A DNA stretch of 64,000 bases from Ypsolopha sequella (GCA_934047225.1 OW203985.1:4357501-4421500), one strand, 5' to 3'. Shown: positions 33,686 to 44,455, counted from the stretch's first letter. The notes: generated from the sequence alone by a model not told the origin. A program made the numbers and translations.

Positions 33686-33721
33686 CCCCTGAAGATGGAT
33701 TAATTTCCGAAACCGGTTGGG
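33686..33721 (+). ncRNA. Hammerhead-ribozyme-like motif (Penelope type)
   Basis: Core CTGAAGA (33689-33695), short stem II with loop (ggattaatttcc), then GAAAC (33709-33713). Flanking ccc (33686-33688) and ggg (33719-33721) could form stem I. Stem III would be minimal (ccgg), as in the dimeric hammerheads of Penelope-like elements and retrozymes. Activity is inferred. Confidence 0.5.
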
Positions 33722-33863
33722 AAGTGTGCAAGGGGAAGTGTACAACAAATATAATTGTGTTATGAAACAAATTGTACAAGTGTTTATGTTCAAAATCAAG
33801 ATGCTTTCTATGTTTCATCAAGTGCCGACAATCGCAAGTATAAATCATGTCAACATTAAGAGT

Positions 33864-34003
33864 TTTGGGGCTCTCATTTCTATTTTGTCCTTTTCCATAT
33901 TTCTGCTCTTATTTTATAGCTACAAAGTAAATCATAATAAAGCAAATGTTATTGAGATGCTAAATCAAGGACTCAAGGTCGCATCGAATCAAAGCGTATA
34001 TTA
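33864..34003 (+). other. Possible terminal exon with a membrane segment (weak)
   Basis: The frame contains SFGALISILSFSIFLLLFYS, then a hydrophilic tail to a stop at 34002, and AATAAA follows at about 34011. The acceptor before it (caacattaag) lacks a pyrimidine tract. No family was recognised. Confidence 0.2.
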
Positions 34004-34117
34004 GAATTCAATAAAGTTACCTTCCTCTTTAAATTAACGACTGATTACTTCAAATACACCTAGTGCATCTTGGACAGTTAGAACAAGACCTAACTAACTG
34101 ATTAATCTTTAATTATT

Positions 34118-34482
34118 GACGTGGGTGTCTCACAGACACCGTGTTAAGTTTTAATGCCATTTCTCCCTTTTTTTTTTGTTGCTGTTCCCCCCAAGTCCCA
34201 GTACCTTCCGCATTTGCCTATATACGTACTTAGACTTAGTGATCGGTGCGTCCACACTGCGATAGTTATGTTGCCTGTGTCGAGCTTTCAGGTCTTACAG
34301 ACGTCATGTCAGCACTAATTTAATGTTTTATTATCGTCTCTATACAGGCAACACGGTTGTCGCAAAGTGGGTACGAACGATCAATATGCAAAAAATCTGG
34401 AAGGTACTAGAATCTGGGGGGTGGGCAACAAAAAATATGTGATAAATAGCATAAAAACCAGACGCGGTGTCTGTGAGACGTC
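34118..34482. mobile_element. Foldback element with self-palindromic ends
   Basis: The terminal repeats carry ggtgtctcacagacacc, itself a hairpin, at left (34124-34140) and cggtgtctgtgagac at right (34465-34479). A second inner inverted repeat (gatcggtgcgtccacactgc... / ...gggtacgaacgatca) spans about 34240-34382. Confidence 0.7.
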
Positions 34483-34925
34483 AGGTCCTTATGTAAGGGT
34501 TATATATTTTTGAACATTAATGATTATTTCTACTAAGTATAAAGTCCTGCAGACACTAGATGTGTCCTACAAAAGCCAGGTCAGTACTTAAGTACTGTAT
34601 TTATCAGTATTTTGCCTTGTTACCACCGTCGTAACGAAAACATGCCACCCACTCGTCGTGCCCCGGCATGACGTCATTAGAAGATGTACCAAAAGAGGAT
34701 TATTCTTCCGTTAGATTCTTCCCTCAGTGTCTTTGGTAGATTTTGCGGAAATCCCTCGACGGACTCATTAAGACCTCGCCTGCTTCGTTTTCGCACTTCT
34801 CGGCGTGCTTCATATAGTAGCCAAGCGTAAACTTATATTAATAATAAAACCGGTCAAGTACGAGTAGGTCTCGCAAAACAAAACACTAACCTAAAACCCT
34901 TATAAAACCTATACTTTATAAAAAT
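34483..34925. other. Unassigned stretch
   Basis: Nothing recognised in about 440 bp. Confidence 0.3.
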
Positions 34926-35326
34926 AAACTAAACTAAATAAAAATCCTATCTAGATCGCCATCGTCCAGTAGAAGGGTACAAAGAAGGCTGGCAGCGTTT
35001 CCTCCTTGAATGGCCAGACTGATTCTCTGGCCAAGATACGCGCCAGCCTTCAGGTCCCCACAAGCGTTGATCAGCCGTGCAGATAATTCTTTAAACAAGA
35101 GCTTAGCATCAGGACCACACGGCCCGAGGGTCTTGACCCCTAAAGGCGTAAATATGCAGTCTGATCTAAGGGTTGCATACTTGCGCCTCTTACTTCCCTC
35201 AGCCACTGCCGCAGCCGCACCAGCCCTGACGGCAGTAAGACTGATGTGGGACGGCGCTAGTGTGTCGACACACGTTGCGTCCCGCACCAAGGCTCTGCCG
35301 TTCTTCCATGGAATTAATGTCATCAA
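34926..35326 (-). pseudogene. LINE C-terminal domain and 3' end (copy 3 of 5, best preserved)
   Basis: The open 130-codon minus-strand frame begins MMTLIPWKNGRALVRDATCV, continues DTLAPSHISLTAV, an Ala-rich stretch, KRRKYATL, FTPLGVKTLGPCGPD, LKAGAYLGQRISLAIQGGN and ends GDLDRIFI. This is a conserved C-terminal (post-RT) segment that I associate with a LINE family widespread in Lepidoptera. The upstream RT is missing (5' truncation). The frame has no stop, unlike most copies. Confidence 0.65.
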
Positions 35327-35499
35327 ATGTTTTAAATCTATTTTGTTAAAAGTAACAAATTTAATTTACCCACAAAGTGTATAAGAAAATTGCAAAATTA
35401 GGTTGGTAACTAATTACTACTTCCATAACCAAATAACATTAAATTTAAATATTTTAATTTAAATAATTATGGCACACAATTGTACAGAAATTCCAAATT

Positions 35500-35920
35500 T
35501 CTAAAATGTGACGTTATTGAGATAGACCCCTTATCAAAAAAAGTGACAACTTTGACGGCCCCTATTTCTTAATTTTTGAAGATAAAAGGAATAAACTCAT
35601 ACATTTTACTTTACTCAACACCTACTGTCTGTGCCACTCAATGAGATCATACCATATGCCAGAGAATGAAAAAAAAAAGTCAGCTAAATTTAAAAGGGGA
35701 CGCCCGCTGTAAAATTATTTGATTGAATTTCCAATTCAATATTCGGTTTTTTCTTTCTTCACAAAAAACCACAATATCAGTTCTTTTACTCATTCCTTCA
35801 ACAAGAGACCCGTGACATACGGACGGATAAACAGATGGATAGACAAACAGCAAAGTGACATTAATAGTTCTCCGTTTTTCCTTTTTGCTATGGAACCATA
35901 AAAGGAAAAACCTTAAGACT
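35500..35920 (-). repeat. Interspersed repeat (ggttccgtaccc family), decayed minus-strand copy
   Basis: The segment 35800-35905 (tacggacggataaacagatg... tatggaaccataaaa) parallels 28320-28419. The rest is too diverged to align by eye. Confidence 0.4.
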
Positions 35921-37384
35921 TCCTAATATTAACAAATTGAATAGTGTATCAAAAAAAGATGAAGAAATTTTTTTAATTTATCTACTGTTGTACCATCAAG
36001 AAAAAACAACAGAAAGTTTCAATGTACCTATAAATCAAACTCAAAGGCACTGAATCCCATTTAACTATTCCGTGTAGATTCACATCTCTCCAACATTACA
36101 TGTTCACAACAATGGCATTACGATGCAAATGCGACTCTAACGTGCAAACGTCGAATTGCACACGAGAAATGTAATTGGATTCTAACACAAAATTACGTGG
36201 CAAGGCTACGCTTGCATTGAGTTGTAAGATTTTATTGTGTCGGCTTTTAAAGGTTTCGTCAATTAATAGAATACTATACAAAAGCCTAGCTATTCGTCCA
36301 TCTTCTCAAATAGAACTAAAAATTACAAAATGGCTTGGCTAATTTTGGTTTTTAATCCGTTTGAGGTTTTCGGTAACAATTAAAGTATAATATATACGGA
36401 ATGCAATTGCGCCTCGTTAAATTATACATAGTACATATTCCATGAACTATTAATACTTCATTACACTGATAAGTCTGATGACATAAGAAATAGTTCTAAC
36501 ACACCTTGCATATATATTTTGTGTAATATATGATATAAAATAAAGGAAAGAAAGAAAACATATTTTAAAAACATTTGAATCAACGAAATTCAAGCTGTGT
36601 ACAGACAATAATTTGATCCTTAAGCCCACAGTCGTGTGATAGGTGAGATGAAGAATACTTATACAAGGCCCTATTGATTATATTATCCTTAGCTGAGCTA
36701 ATCTTTTTCTTAACCGTACACTTTAACCTATTTTATGTGTTGATGCGTGTTTTGCAGCGTTAAAAAGCTTAAAAAATTATGTGTACGGTCTTTTAAACTT
36801 TCATAAGCTTTTCTTTAAAATTTCCAGGCAATACAGGTCTACCAATTCTGTGGCAACAATTTCGTAGACTCTTGTTTGCACAAACCAATGTAGCTTTATG
36901 GTTTGATGTGACAAGGACACAGAATAAAAAGTTAAATAAACTGGGTACAATATGAGAGAACTTAGCTTAAGCGTTCTGTCTTTTTCTTTTTCAATCGAAA
37001 ATACAACGATGGAACTATTCAATGGACGGAATAATTAAATTAAGTTATATAGTGTCAAATTGGTTTAATCGTGCTACGTCAAATCGACACCACTGGCTAT
37101 TTGCTATGTTGCGGCGGTGTAGCAATAGCTACGAATTTTCTATTTTTTCTTAAACCCATTGCATCGTAGTTCGGATGCAAGAGGACGGGTGCTCTTTGTG
37201 TGGTCTTTCAATGGTTTCTCATAAAGAATCATAAGAAGAAACTCCGTAAGTAGTTATGTAATCAAATGGATCTTTGGTAAGGAGGCTCACAATATTTGGA
37301 TGATGGTGAAGCATGGTGTTATAGTGATACTGATTTTGATGATAGTAGGTAATAATTAATTATTTAATATAATTTCCTAACTTT
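35921..37384. other. AT-rich intergenic stretch
   Basis: About 1.46 kb. Short frames at 36096-36281 and 36801-37022 show no family. No repeat was recognised. Confidence 0.35.
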
Positions 37385-37990
37385 TGATTCCTCTTAAGAG
37401 TTAACATTAATTAATTACAGACTGTAAAAGGAAATAGACTATATGAGACAGGTAGGCAAAGATATATATGTTTTTCTTTTTTCATTAACCTGAATTCCTG
37501 CTGTCTTGTATTTTCTTATCCCTTGGTTAAAGTAGATATAAGTAATTCAATGTATAGTTTAAGTTTATGTTAAAAAAAAGACATGATCTTGCCAAGTTTC
37601 TTGCCCGTTCTTCTTAGCAAGACTAATCGAATGGGCGGAGGTAGGCATGTATTTATATATGTAACCTATTACTATGTAGTATATAGGATGGGATTTGGTC
37701 GGCCGCCTGGATTCGTGCTGGGGGCTCGGTTGGTGATCATTGAACCTTGTTCCTGGTCCCTGGCCGGGTCTCCGGTATGGGTTCGGGCGGGCGGTTGATT
37801 GGATTTCACCTTGTATAATAATATTTTACCTATAATTTTAATCGTATATATATTGATACATAAATTAAATAAACATTTAATCTAAGTAGTTCATGTACAT
37901 TTATTATTTTATTACATATATTTTTGACTTGTGAAACGTGTATTATATATACCTACTTTGCAAAATAAACTTTTTGAATTTTGAATTTGA
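37385..37990 (+). repeat. LINE 3'-end repeat, copy C
   Basis: Plus-strand counterpart of 27205-27710 (gacatgatcttgcc, gcaagactaatcgaatgggc, gggtctccggtatgggttcg with a cggg duplication). It ends in ttttgaattttgaatttgaa, a TTTGAA-type tail often found at LINE 3' ends. Confidence 0.75.
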
Positions 37991-38096
37991 ATATTTGCTT
38001 TGAAAATATTTAATGAAATCGGAAACTGATTCACCCATCTCACATGGTCTCACACACACCGAACTCTTATGACAGTACCTATTCTTACATTACCTA

Positions 38097-38185
38097 CTAG
38101 CTGTGGCCCGCGACTTCGTCCGCGTGGAAGAAGATAATGCGGACATAGTGTAATCCCTTGGGAATCCGCAATAAATAAATCAAAT
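38097..38185 (-). mobile_element. Helitron 3'-terminal fragment
   Basis: On the minus strand ccacgcggacgaagtcgcgg then gccacagCTAG|T. The cgcg/cgcg stem before CTAG is the typical 3' end. The 5' part is missing. Confidence 0.5.
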
Positions 38186-38410
38186 ATAAATAAAAAGAAA
38201 ATAATGTGGAATCTTAGTTGATTTAAAAACATTCATTATGTTATATTGTTAATATAATCTGCTTCCTTATTTTTGCAATTAAAAATAAAGAATAAATAAA
38301 GAAGGAATATGTTAGATAACAATACGTGTAAAGTTTCCGATGGAAAGTAATGTGTAACCCGTGTCTATAGACTCGATGGTTTAAGGCGCTACGGAAAAAA
38401 AATGATACTT

Positions 38411-39005
38411 TAAGGACTTGCATATCTACTTCAGTAAATAATGTATTATTTTGATAAATAGTATATTATTTTTGTATTTTTTTTCTAGGGATCTGTTAAA
38501 ACAGACACGCGATTGGAGAAATTCGGCTCGATAGAAATATTTATTGAAATGTGGTATTTTTCGACACCAATTCTCCTGATTTGACAATTTAGAATGACAT
38601 ATACTCGTAGACTGTAGTTATATTTTATTAGATGGGTTTTAAAGGTATCTAGGACCTGCGGGCCTATTGTGTATCTCTAGTTGCCTTCTGGACTGGGTGT
38701 CTATCATCAAAAACATAGATATACTATCGAATTCCGATGTCCTAAGGATATTTTCGCACTTGAAGTGACGACACAGATTGTTAATAGTTCAATACCCACT
38801 AAAGGCAATTTTGAAATTTCAGTTTTTAGCGATGTTTTTGATGATAGGCACCTCGTGCAGTTGGCAACTAAAGATACACAATAGGGGGGCTGGTCAAACG
38901 AAATTTTGATAGCAACTTTAGTACATTTTATATTAATAAAAAACCGACTTTTTGCTACTTTTCCACGAATCCGTCCCTCTCGCACTGAGGATTTTTTTCG
39001 CATAT
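38411..39005 (+). repeat. Interspersed repeat, copy 1 (carries a nested MITE)
   Basis: Homologous to 47097-47430 at both ends (gcatatctacttcagtaaat; ttattagatgggtttta; gatagcaactt; gaatccgtccctctcgcact). The alignment is interrupted by the MITE at 38667-38882. Confidence 0.65.
38667..38882. mobile_element. Foldback MITE with TA target duplication
   Basis: Arms ttgtgtatctctagttgcc and ggcaactaaagatacacaa are inverted repeats that extend about 50 bp imperfectly (atcatcaaaaacat / atgtttttgatgat). Flanked by TA on both sides. The homologous repeat at about 47310 lacks it and so represents the empty site. Confidence 0.75.
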
Positions 39006-39129
39006 GGAGTAACAGGGACGCTAAAACTTTTACATATCGCCTTAAAATGGCAACCGATGTATGGAGATCTGTCAGAATATTGACGGATCTCTATAAATCG
39101 GCCGACATTTTAAATAATCAAGTCTATTG

Positions 39130-39674
39130 ACACAGTTATATGAGTAATTTAAAGATTTAAATAGAGACTATATATGGTATGATCGGTTAGCTTCTGATTT
39201 GTAACTCGTCGTCTTTGCCGCAAATAACGATTCTAACAACATCTCTTACGAATGACAGAAACGACGCTCTACAAAACCGAATCAAGCTATAATTGCATTT
39301 TTCCCACCGGCAACTGAACCTTGTTGAATGAAACTTTTAAGTGAACAGATTACATCAGGAGATAAATTTATTCCTCTTTTGTGAAGCCAAATTTCGTACT
39401 CCATGTTTGAATATCAAACCTCTGTCTTACAAAACTTTTGCTAACACAATAAGTGAGAATTTAGCCGTTTGTTTGGAATTCTAAACTTCCTTACTTTTGA
39501 ATTCCGCCATTTTCATACCGTTTAATTTACTTTTGTTTTTCAGACTGCAATACGGCTAATATGGCAGAGTGCTAACAATCTGTTAAATTAGTAGATTACA
39601 TTTCGTTTTAAGAAGATATTTTTCGGTATTTTATTTAAATGAAAAGTTTACCTGAAGTAGGTACTTGTATCATA
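39130..39674. other. Unassigned stretch
   Basis: Nothing recognised before the second BEL element. Confidence 0.3.
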
Positions 39675-39679
39675 AGTAG

Positions 39680-40131
39680 TGTTCACGCTACCAGCGTGAC
39701 GTTCGCGCATGCGCAGAAAGTAACTCGCGACAGAATCGAGTCCCGCGCTGAGCGCCGCTCGCTCGCCCTGTTCGGCTCGCGCCGCCAACCGAGGCGCACG
39801 TCTGCGCGCGCGCGCAGCCGACTGTTCCACTCGAGACGCCTCCCGAACGACATCGTTCTAACAACTCGCGCCACCGAAACGCCTAAATATCGCGTACATA
39901 ACAGTGTTGTGTTCTCAGTGTTCAGACCAGTGCTGTGTTCACGTTACCACGAACCAAGACATTTAGCACATCCCTGCACAGACGCCAGCTCAACCAGCCC
40001 AACAAGAGGAGACGCCACTCAACACATACGTCGGCTCAAAGCAAAGCAAAGGTCAGTGCACCCACATTGTTTCCCACAATTCTCCCGTGTCAAATCCCAT
40101 CAGCCCTGCATTCCTGTAGCCAGCGGTTACA
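39680..40131 (+). repeat. Element 2 5' LTR
   Basis: 452 bp. About 25 bp at the start and about 85 bp at the end match the element 1 LTR. The central part (GC-rich, gcgcgcgcgcgcag) is unrelated. Frames through it are artefacts. Confidence 0.95.
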
Positions 40132-40134
40132 TTT

Positions 40135-40207
40135 TGGTCCTTCGAGCCGGATCGAAAATTTGGACCTTCGAGCCGGTAGTGACCAAATTTTTGGTCACTT
40201 CGAGCCG
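40135..40207 (+). promoter_or_regulatory. Primer-binding site and two tandem PBS-like copies (element 2)
   Basis: TGGTCCTTCGAGCCGGAT (40135-40152) starts 3 nt after the LTR. It complements the 3' end of eukaryotic tRNA-Tyr as I recall it. Two related motifs follow: TGGACCTTCGAGCCGG (40161-40176) and TGGTCACTTCGAGCCG (40192-40207). A small hairpin (agtgacc/ggtcact) lies between the last two. Confidence 0.65.
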
Positions 40208-40222
40208 TAAAACCCCGGCCCC

Positions 40223-40327
40223 GCCAGCCCCTCGATTTACTACAGTCCATTTTCACATTTTGATAAAACATATTACGAACCGTTACTGAACCAGCCCCCG
40301 TCGATTTACTACAGTCCATTTTCACCC
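40223..40327 (+). repeat. Leader tandem duplication in element 2
   Basis: tcgatttactacagtccatt followed by ttcac occurs twice (about 40232 and 40302). Element 1 has it once, so this part of the leader was duplicated or lost in one lineage. Confidence 0.65.
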
Positions 40328-41119
40328 GGTTGCATATTTTTTTTGCAGCCCTTTCCCGGCAAAAAACATTTTGTGATCTTGAGAATACCTATGTCGGGTA
40401 GGTAATTCCGCGCCGCCTAGAACATTCCATTTATCGGTATAGAACCGGCCCCCCCCGCCCCTTTACAGAATAAACTCATTTTCATCCCGTTTGTTATTAT
40501 TATTCAGCTCAGATAATATAATTATATCCATTCAGCCCAATTGTTTACAGTCCACTATATATCTTTAGTAAATCTGCCCATTGTCAAAGATAGGTTTCTT
40601 ATCTTGCGAGATATATATATTTTTTTTTTCGGTGCGAGTATAAATTTGCTTTATTTCATGCATTTACGTAAGTTACGCACATACGTAAAACCCACGTATA
40701 CATTATACGTTAAACGTTATACGTTTACGTATTATTACGTTACCAAAACTTGATTTGCATCATTGGATTGTCCGCTCATTTAGATCCGATTTCGGCTAGG
40801 TAAATACATTCTTTGTTTGTTTACGCAAAGTAGGTAGGTATTTTATTCTATAAATAGAATAGCATTTAGCTTCGTGTAAGCAAGAGCTAACGTGTATTGA
40901 TCCTCTTCTCATCTCTGATCTTATTGTTAATGGTACACATATAGGGTGTTCCACGTTGGTTCAGCTCATATACAGGTTGTTTTTAAAAAAAAAAAAAAAT
41001 ATATTTTTTTTTCTCTCTGTCGTTTTTATTTTCCGTGTTCCGTTTGAACATAGCCTTTGTTATTTCGGCCCGCGCAAGTTACAAGCTATCCGCACGTTGG
41101 AGTTGGTAGCGCTCAAGTT

Positions 41120-41395
41120 TTAATAACTCATTTTCACTCACACATTCAATCAGCACATACACACTCAGCTCATTTTCATTCACACACACTCATCACATAC
41201 ACACTCAGTTCATTTTCACTCAGCACACTCAGCACACTCATCACATACACACTCAGCTCATTTTCACTTACACATTCACTCATCACATACACATTCAGCT
41301 CATTTTCACTCAATGAAACCAGCACTCAGCGCACTCAGCACACTCATCACACACACACTCATCACATACACACTCAGTTCATTTTCACTCAATGA
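41120..41395 (+). repeat. Expanded cactca/catcacatacac array (element 2)
   Basis: A low-complexity array encoding His/Ser/Thr-rich sequence. Element 1 has the same block in its gag-pol linker (19890-19957), about four times shorter. Confidence 0.8.
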
Positions 41396-42211
41396 CTTCA
41401 ACTCCAACAGAGAATTCTTGTAACTCCGCACAACGTGTAGTGAACGTCACTAACACACCAATTTTGTTGCCAACCGTCTCACTTAAAATAGCAGACGTAC
41501 ATGGTCAATTTCACTCAGCACGAGCCCTGTTAGGTTTTATCTCACGTCGCGGTACTCCAGTTCTCATTCGCTCAGACTGCGGCACAAACTGTGTAGGTGC
41601 TAGGAATCAGCTCATTGAAGTTCAGAACTTCCTCAGGTCAAACAATGATGCAATCACTCACAAGCTCGCGAATCAGCACATAACTTGGTTCGGCGCTCTG
41701 CACGAAATAATACTCAACTCAAGACCCCTCTGCCCGATTTCATCCGACCCTACGGACTTTGACCCTCTCACGGCCGGACATTTCATTATTGGTCGTCCGC
41801 TCACCGCTCTACCTGAGCAGTCTTTTTACGACAGACCCATATCTGCTCTTAAACGCTTTCAGCTCATTCAAGCGCTCTCTCAGCGCTTTTGGATTCTCTG
41901 GTCCAGATCCTACCTCCATACCCTGCAAACCCGCTCCAAATAGCTCTCCCTTTCTTCCCCTCCTCAAGTATGTGAACTGGTCCTCATCAAAGAGGATGAC
42001 CTGCCTCCGCTCCAATGGAAGTTGGGGAGAATTCTCCGCACAATGCCTGGCAAGGATGGAGTGATCCAAGTTGTGGATCTGGACACAGCCCATGGAAATC
42101 TGCGACGACCTGTGTTCAAGATAGCCAGGCTGCCGTTGGATTCAGCTCAAGAGGAGCCGCAGCCCCGGCCCCCCCAGGATGTTCACGCTACCAGCGTGAC
42201 GTTCGCGCATG
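41392..42211 (+). pseudogene. Deleted pol remnant (element 2)
   Basis: The start (MTSTPTENSCNSAQ) is followed by the protease N-terminus up to ARALL. It then jumps directly to integrase FISRRGTPVLIRSDCGTN; about 3.1 kb of pol is missing relative to element 1. Two smaller deletions flank FGALHEI. One coincides with a repeated cttggtt, suggesting deletion between short repeats. All three deletions keep the frame. A TAG at 41941-41943 stands where element 1 has TGG, and the frame continues to the DUF5641-like end (GRILRTMPGKDGVIQVVDLD) and the LTR. It has no catalytic function. Confidence 0.85.
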
Positions 42212-42631
42212 CGCAGAAAGTAACTCGCGACAGAATCGAGTCCCGCACTGAGCGCCGCTCGCTCGCCCTGTTCGGCTCGCGCCGCCAACCGAGGCGCACG
42301 TCTGCGCGCGCGCGCAGCCGACTGTTCCACTCAAGACGCCTCCCGAACGACATCGTTCTAACAACTCGCGCCACCGAAACGCCTAAATATCGCGTACATA
42401 ACAGTGTTGTGTTCTCAGTGTTCAGACCAGTGCTGTGTTCACGTTACCACGAACCAAGACATTTAGCACATCCCTGCACAGACGCCAGCTCAACCAGCCC
42501 AACAAGAGGAGACGCCACTCAACACATACGTCGGCTCAAAGCAAAGCAAAGGTCAGTGCACCCACATTGTTTCCCACAATTCTCCCGTGTCAAATCCCAT
42601 CAGCCCTGCATTCCTGTAGCCAGCGGTTACA
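42180..42631 (+). repeat. Element 2 3' LTR
   Basis: 452 bp. Differs from the 5' LTR by two changes (cgcgctg to cgcactg; ctcgag to ctcaag), both CpG to CpA. Confidence 0.95.
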
Positions 42632-42636
42632 AGTAG

Positions 42637-43738
42637 TCATAACATAGTTTTAATCTTAAAGTTAAAATGTGTTACAATTCTTCAGTTTTGTAACCAAAAT
42701 CATAAGGAAAAAACCATGAAGCCCTAAAAGCAACTCAAAGCTTAAAATAATGTTTACACATAATGTAGCATCATTAATCTATATTATGTCATCGTCATAG
42801 AATTCAGCATACCACAACACAGTCTACCTAGGCATATTTTAGTTCTGTAAAAACAATAAATTTATTAACATGTAAACGTAACACGCTCCAGTCGTCGTCG
42901 CATTTATTTTTGACATTTTGGTGAAAGATTTTCGGTGTAATGTTTTACAATTTGCCGGATTCTACGATATGCCGACGGCATACATATGTCGTTGTATTAG
43001 CGTAAGACGCTGATAATACAAAACCACGCTCTGCGTTCTGCGTTCCGCGTTCCACGGTCACTCTATGCAACACTCTATAAGGTCAGATTCACAACTTCAA
43101 ATGACCATTTTAAATTGTGTAATTTGGTCAATCGGTTTAATAAAAAAAATGAAGATAGGAACACATATTTTGGAAAAACGCATAACTTTAGGACGCTCGA
43201 TAGAAAAAAAAACCGAGTGTTGAAGGCCCTTCCTTAAATTATACAGCCTTGAAATATGTATTAAAAATAAATGAATAATAACCTCGTCTAAATAAAAACG
43301 CGGTTTTTCGTGAGCGCATGTTTCGTGATGGTCATAACTCATAAAAGCCACGGCTGAGGGCGCGCTATCTTAAACTAAAAGAAAACGTCATAGAATTCAG
43401 TTCCAATTGATGCGAAATGAGGTACTCAATCCGACTTTCTATGCAGCCTTAAGCACAGAAACCACGAGAACGGCATTCTGTTATGAACGCAGAACGCTAT
43501 CTCTGTGGTCGGTGCCTAAGCTAAATAGAAAAAAAAAACTTTTTAAAGATAGCTAAAATTTTGATATTCTTATGAACAAACAGCGAAATAGATAATTTTG
43601 CTGATACATAATTTTGTTTTGAAGCTACGTTAATATTATTAAAAATCTATCATCGGATAAACAAAAAAGCTATTTGCCCTAGGCTCCGTCCACGTAAAAA
43701 GGATAATTAATTTGAATACACAGTACATTTATTAAATA
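42637..43738. other. Unassigned AT-rich stretch
   Basis: Tandem-like ctgcgttctgcgttccgcgtt at about 43032. No gene was recognised. Confidence 0.35.
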
Positions 43739-44122
43739 CTAGCTGACCCGGTGAACTTCGTATCACTTACCTCTTAATATTAACCATATGTATGTATTTC
43801 AGAGCCGGCAGCTTTATAAAGGCATCATCAGATAATCTAAGTATCGGCTCCATAGTGGGCGGAAAGAGTGGGCAAATCACGCACACATGTCCAGCTTAAT
43901 GTTCATAATTATTTTGCATGAGACATTATATTAGATTATAGACACTTATATTAACAAATAAGGTACCAGCCTATTTTTTTATCTGTATCGATTACGCCAC
44001 ATTACTAAACGTAATAGTAACCTGCCAACACTGACTGTCAGTGTCACTGTCACCGAACTTTCCAAGAAAATATAATTGATATTTCAAAACTATTTTTCAG
44101 AAGTTATAGTTAACTTTTAACA

Positions 44123-44455
44123 ATGCATTGTCCCTTTTGTAAAAAGTGGATTGAACGGCAGAACAACAGAAGTACCTGTCCTAGTTGCACAAAACAATTG
44201 TAAAGATGCGACGAATGTTTCACAATAACCGCTGATACCTTCAAGTTTTGTATAAAGTGCGGTCACAATTTGAGCCGAATAATACGAATTAATAGGGCTA
44301 AGGAACAAAAAAATCGAGTGAAACAACAACTGTTATTAAAACCGAAGTTCGTCTCAACAATGCCATCATCATCATCTATGTCATCATCTGAAGGAATAAC
44401 ATTTTCAGAACTTAATTTAATTACCAATGAACTAAAGGATTTGGATGAGATTTAA
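44123..44455 (+). pseudogene. Double zinc-ribbon protein, one in-frame stop, inside the Helitron
   Basis: The 110-codon frame starts MHCPFCKKWIERQ. Four CxxC pairs form two ribbons: CPFC/CPSC and CDEC/CIKC (followed by GHNL). A basic helix (RAKEQKNRVKQQLLLK) and a Ser-rich tail follow, ending at 44453-44455. One TAA at 44201-44203 falls between the ribbons. An acceptor-like tttttcag lies about 24 nt upstream and AATAAA at 44646, so it resembles a complete small gene or exon carried by the Helitron. The specific family is unknown. Function, if any, would be nucleic-acid or protein binding. Confidence 0.5.

Larger units (their letters stand above)
39680..42631 (+). mobile_element. Internally deleted BEL/Pao element (element 2)
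   Basis: 2952 bp with 452-bp LTRs at 39680-40131 and 42180-42631 (TGTTCAC...GGTTACA) that differ at two sites. Flanking duplication AGTAG (39675-39679 and 42632-42636). It keeps the leader, the start of pol and the integrase/C-terminal part, but lacks gag, most of the protease, RT and RNase H. The pol remnant is about 97% identical to element 1. It must have moved using proteins from a relative. Confidence 0.95.

Noticed and set aside
38681..39130. Frames on both strands at 38681-39130 as a gene
   Set aside because: They are explained by a MITE arm and an interspersed repeat with a second copy at 47.3 kb.
39639..40325. Frames of 216 and 90 codons over the element 2 LTR
   Set aside because: LTR and leader sequence, repeated at 42022-42647; not genes.
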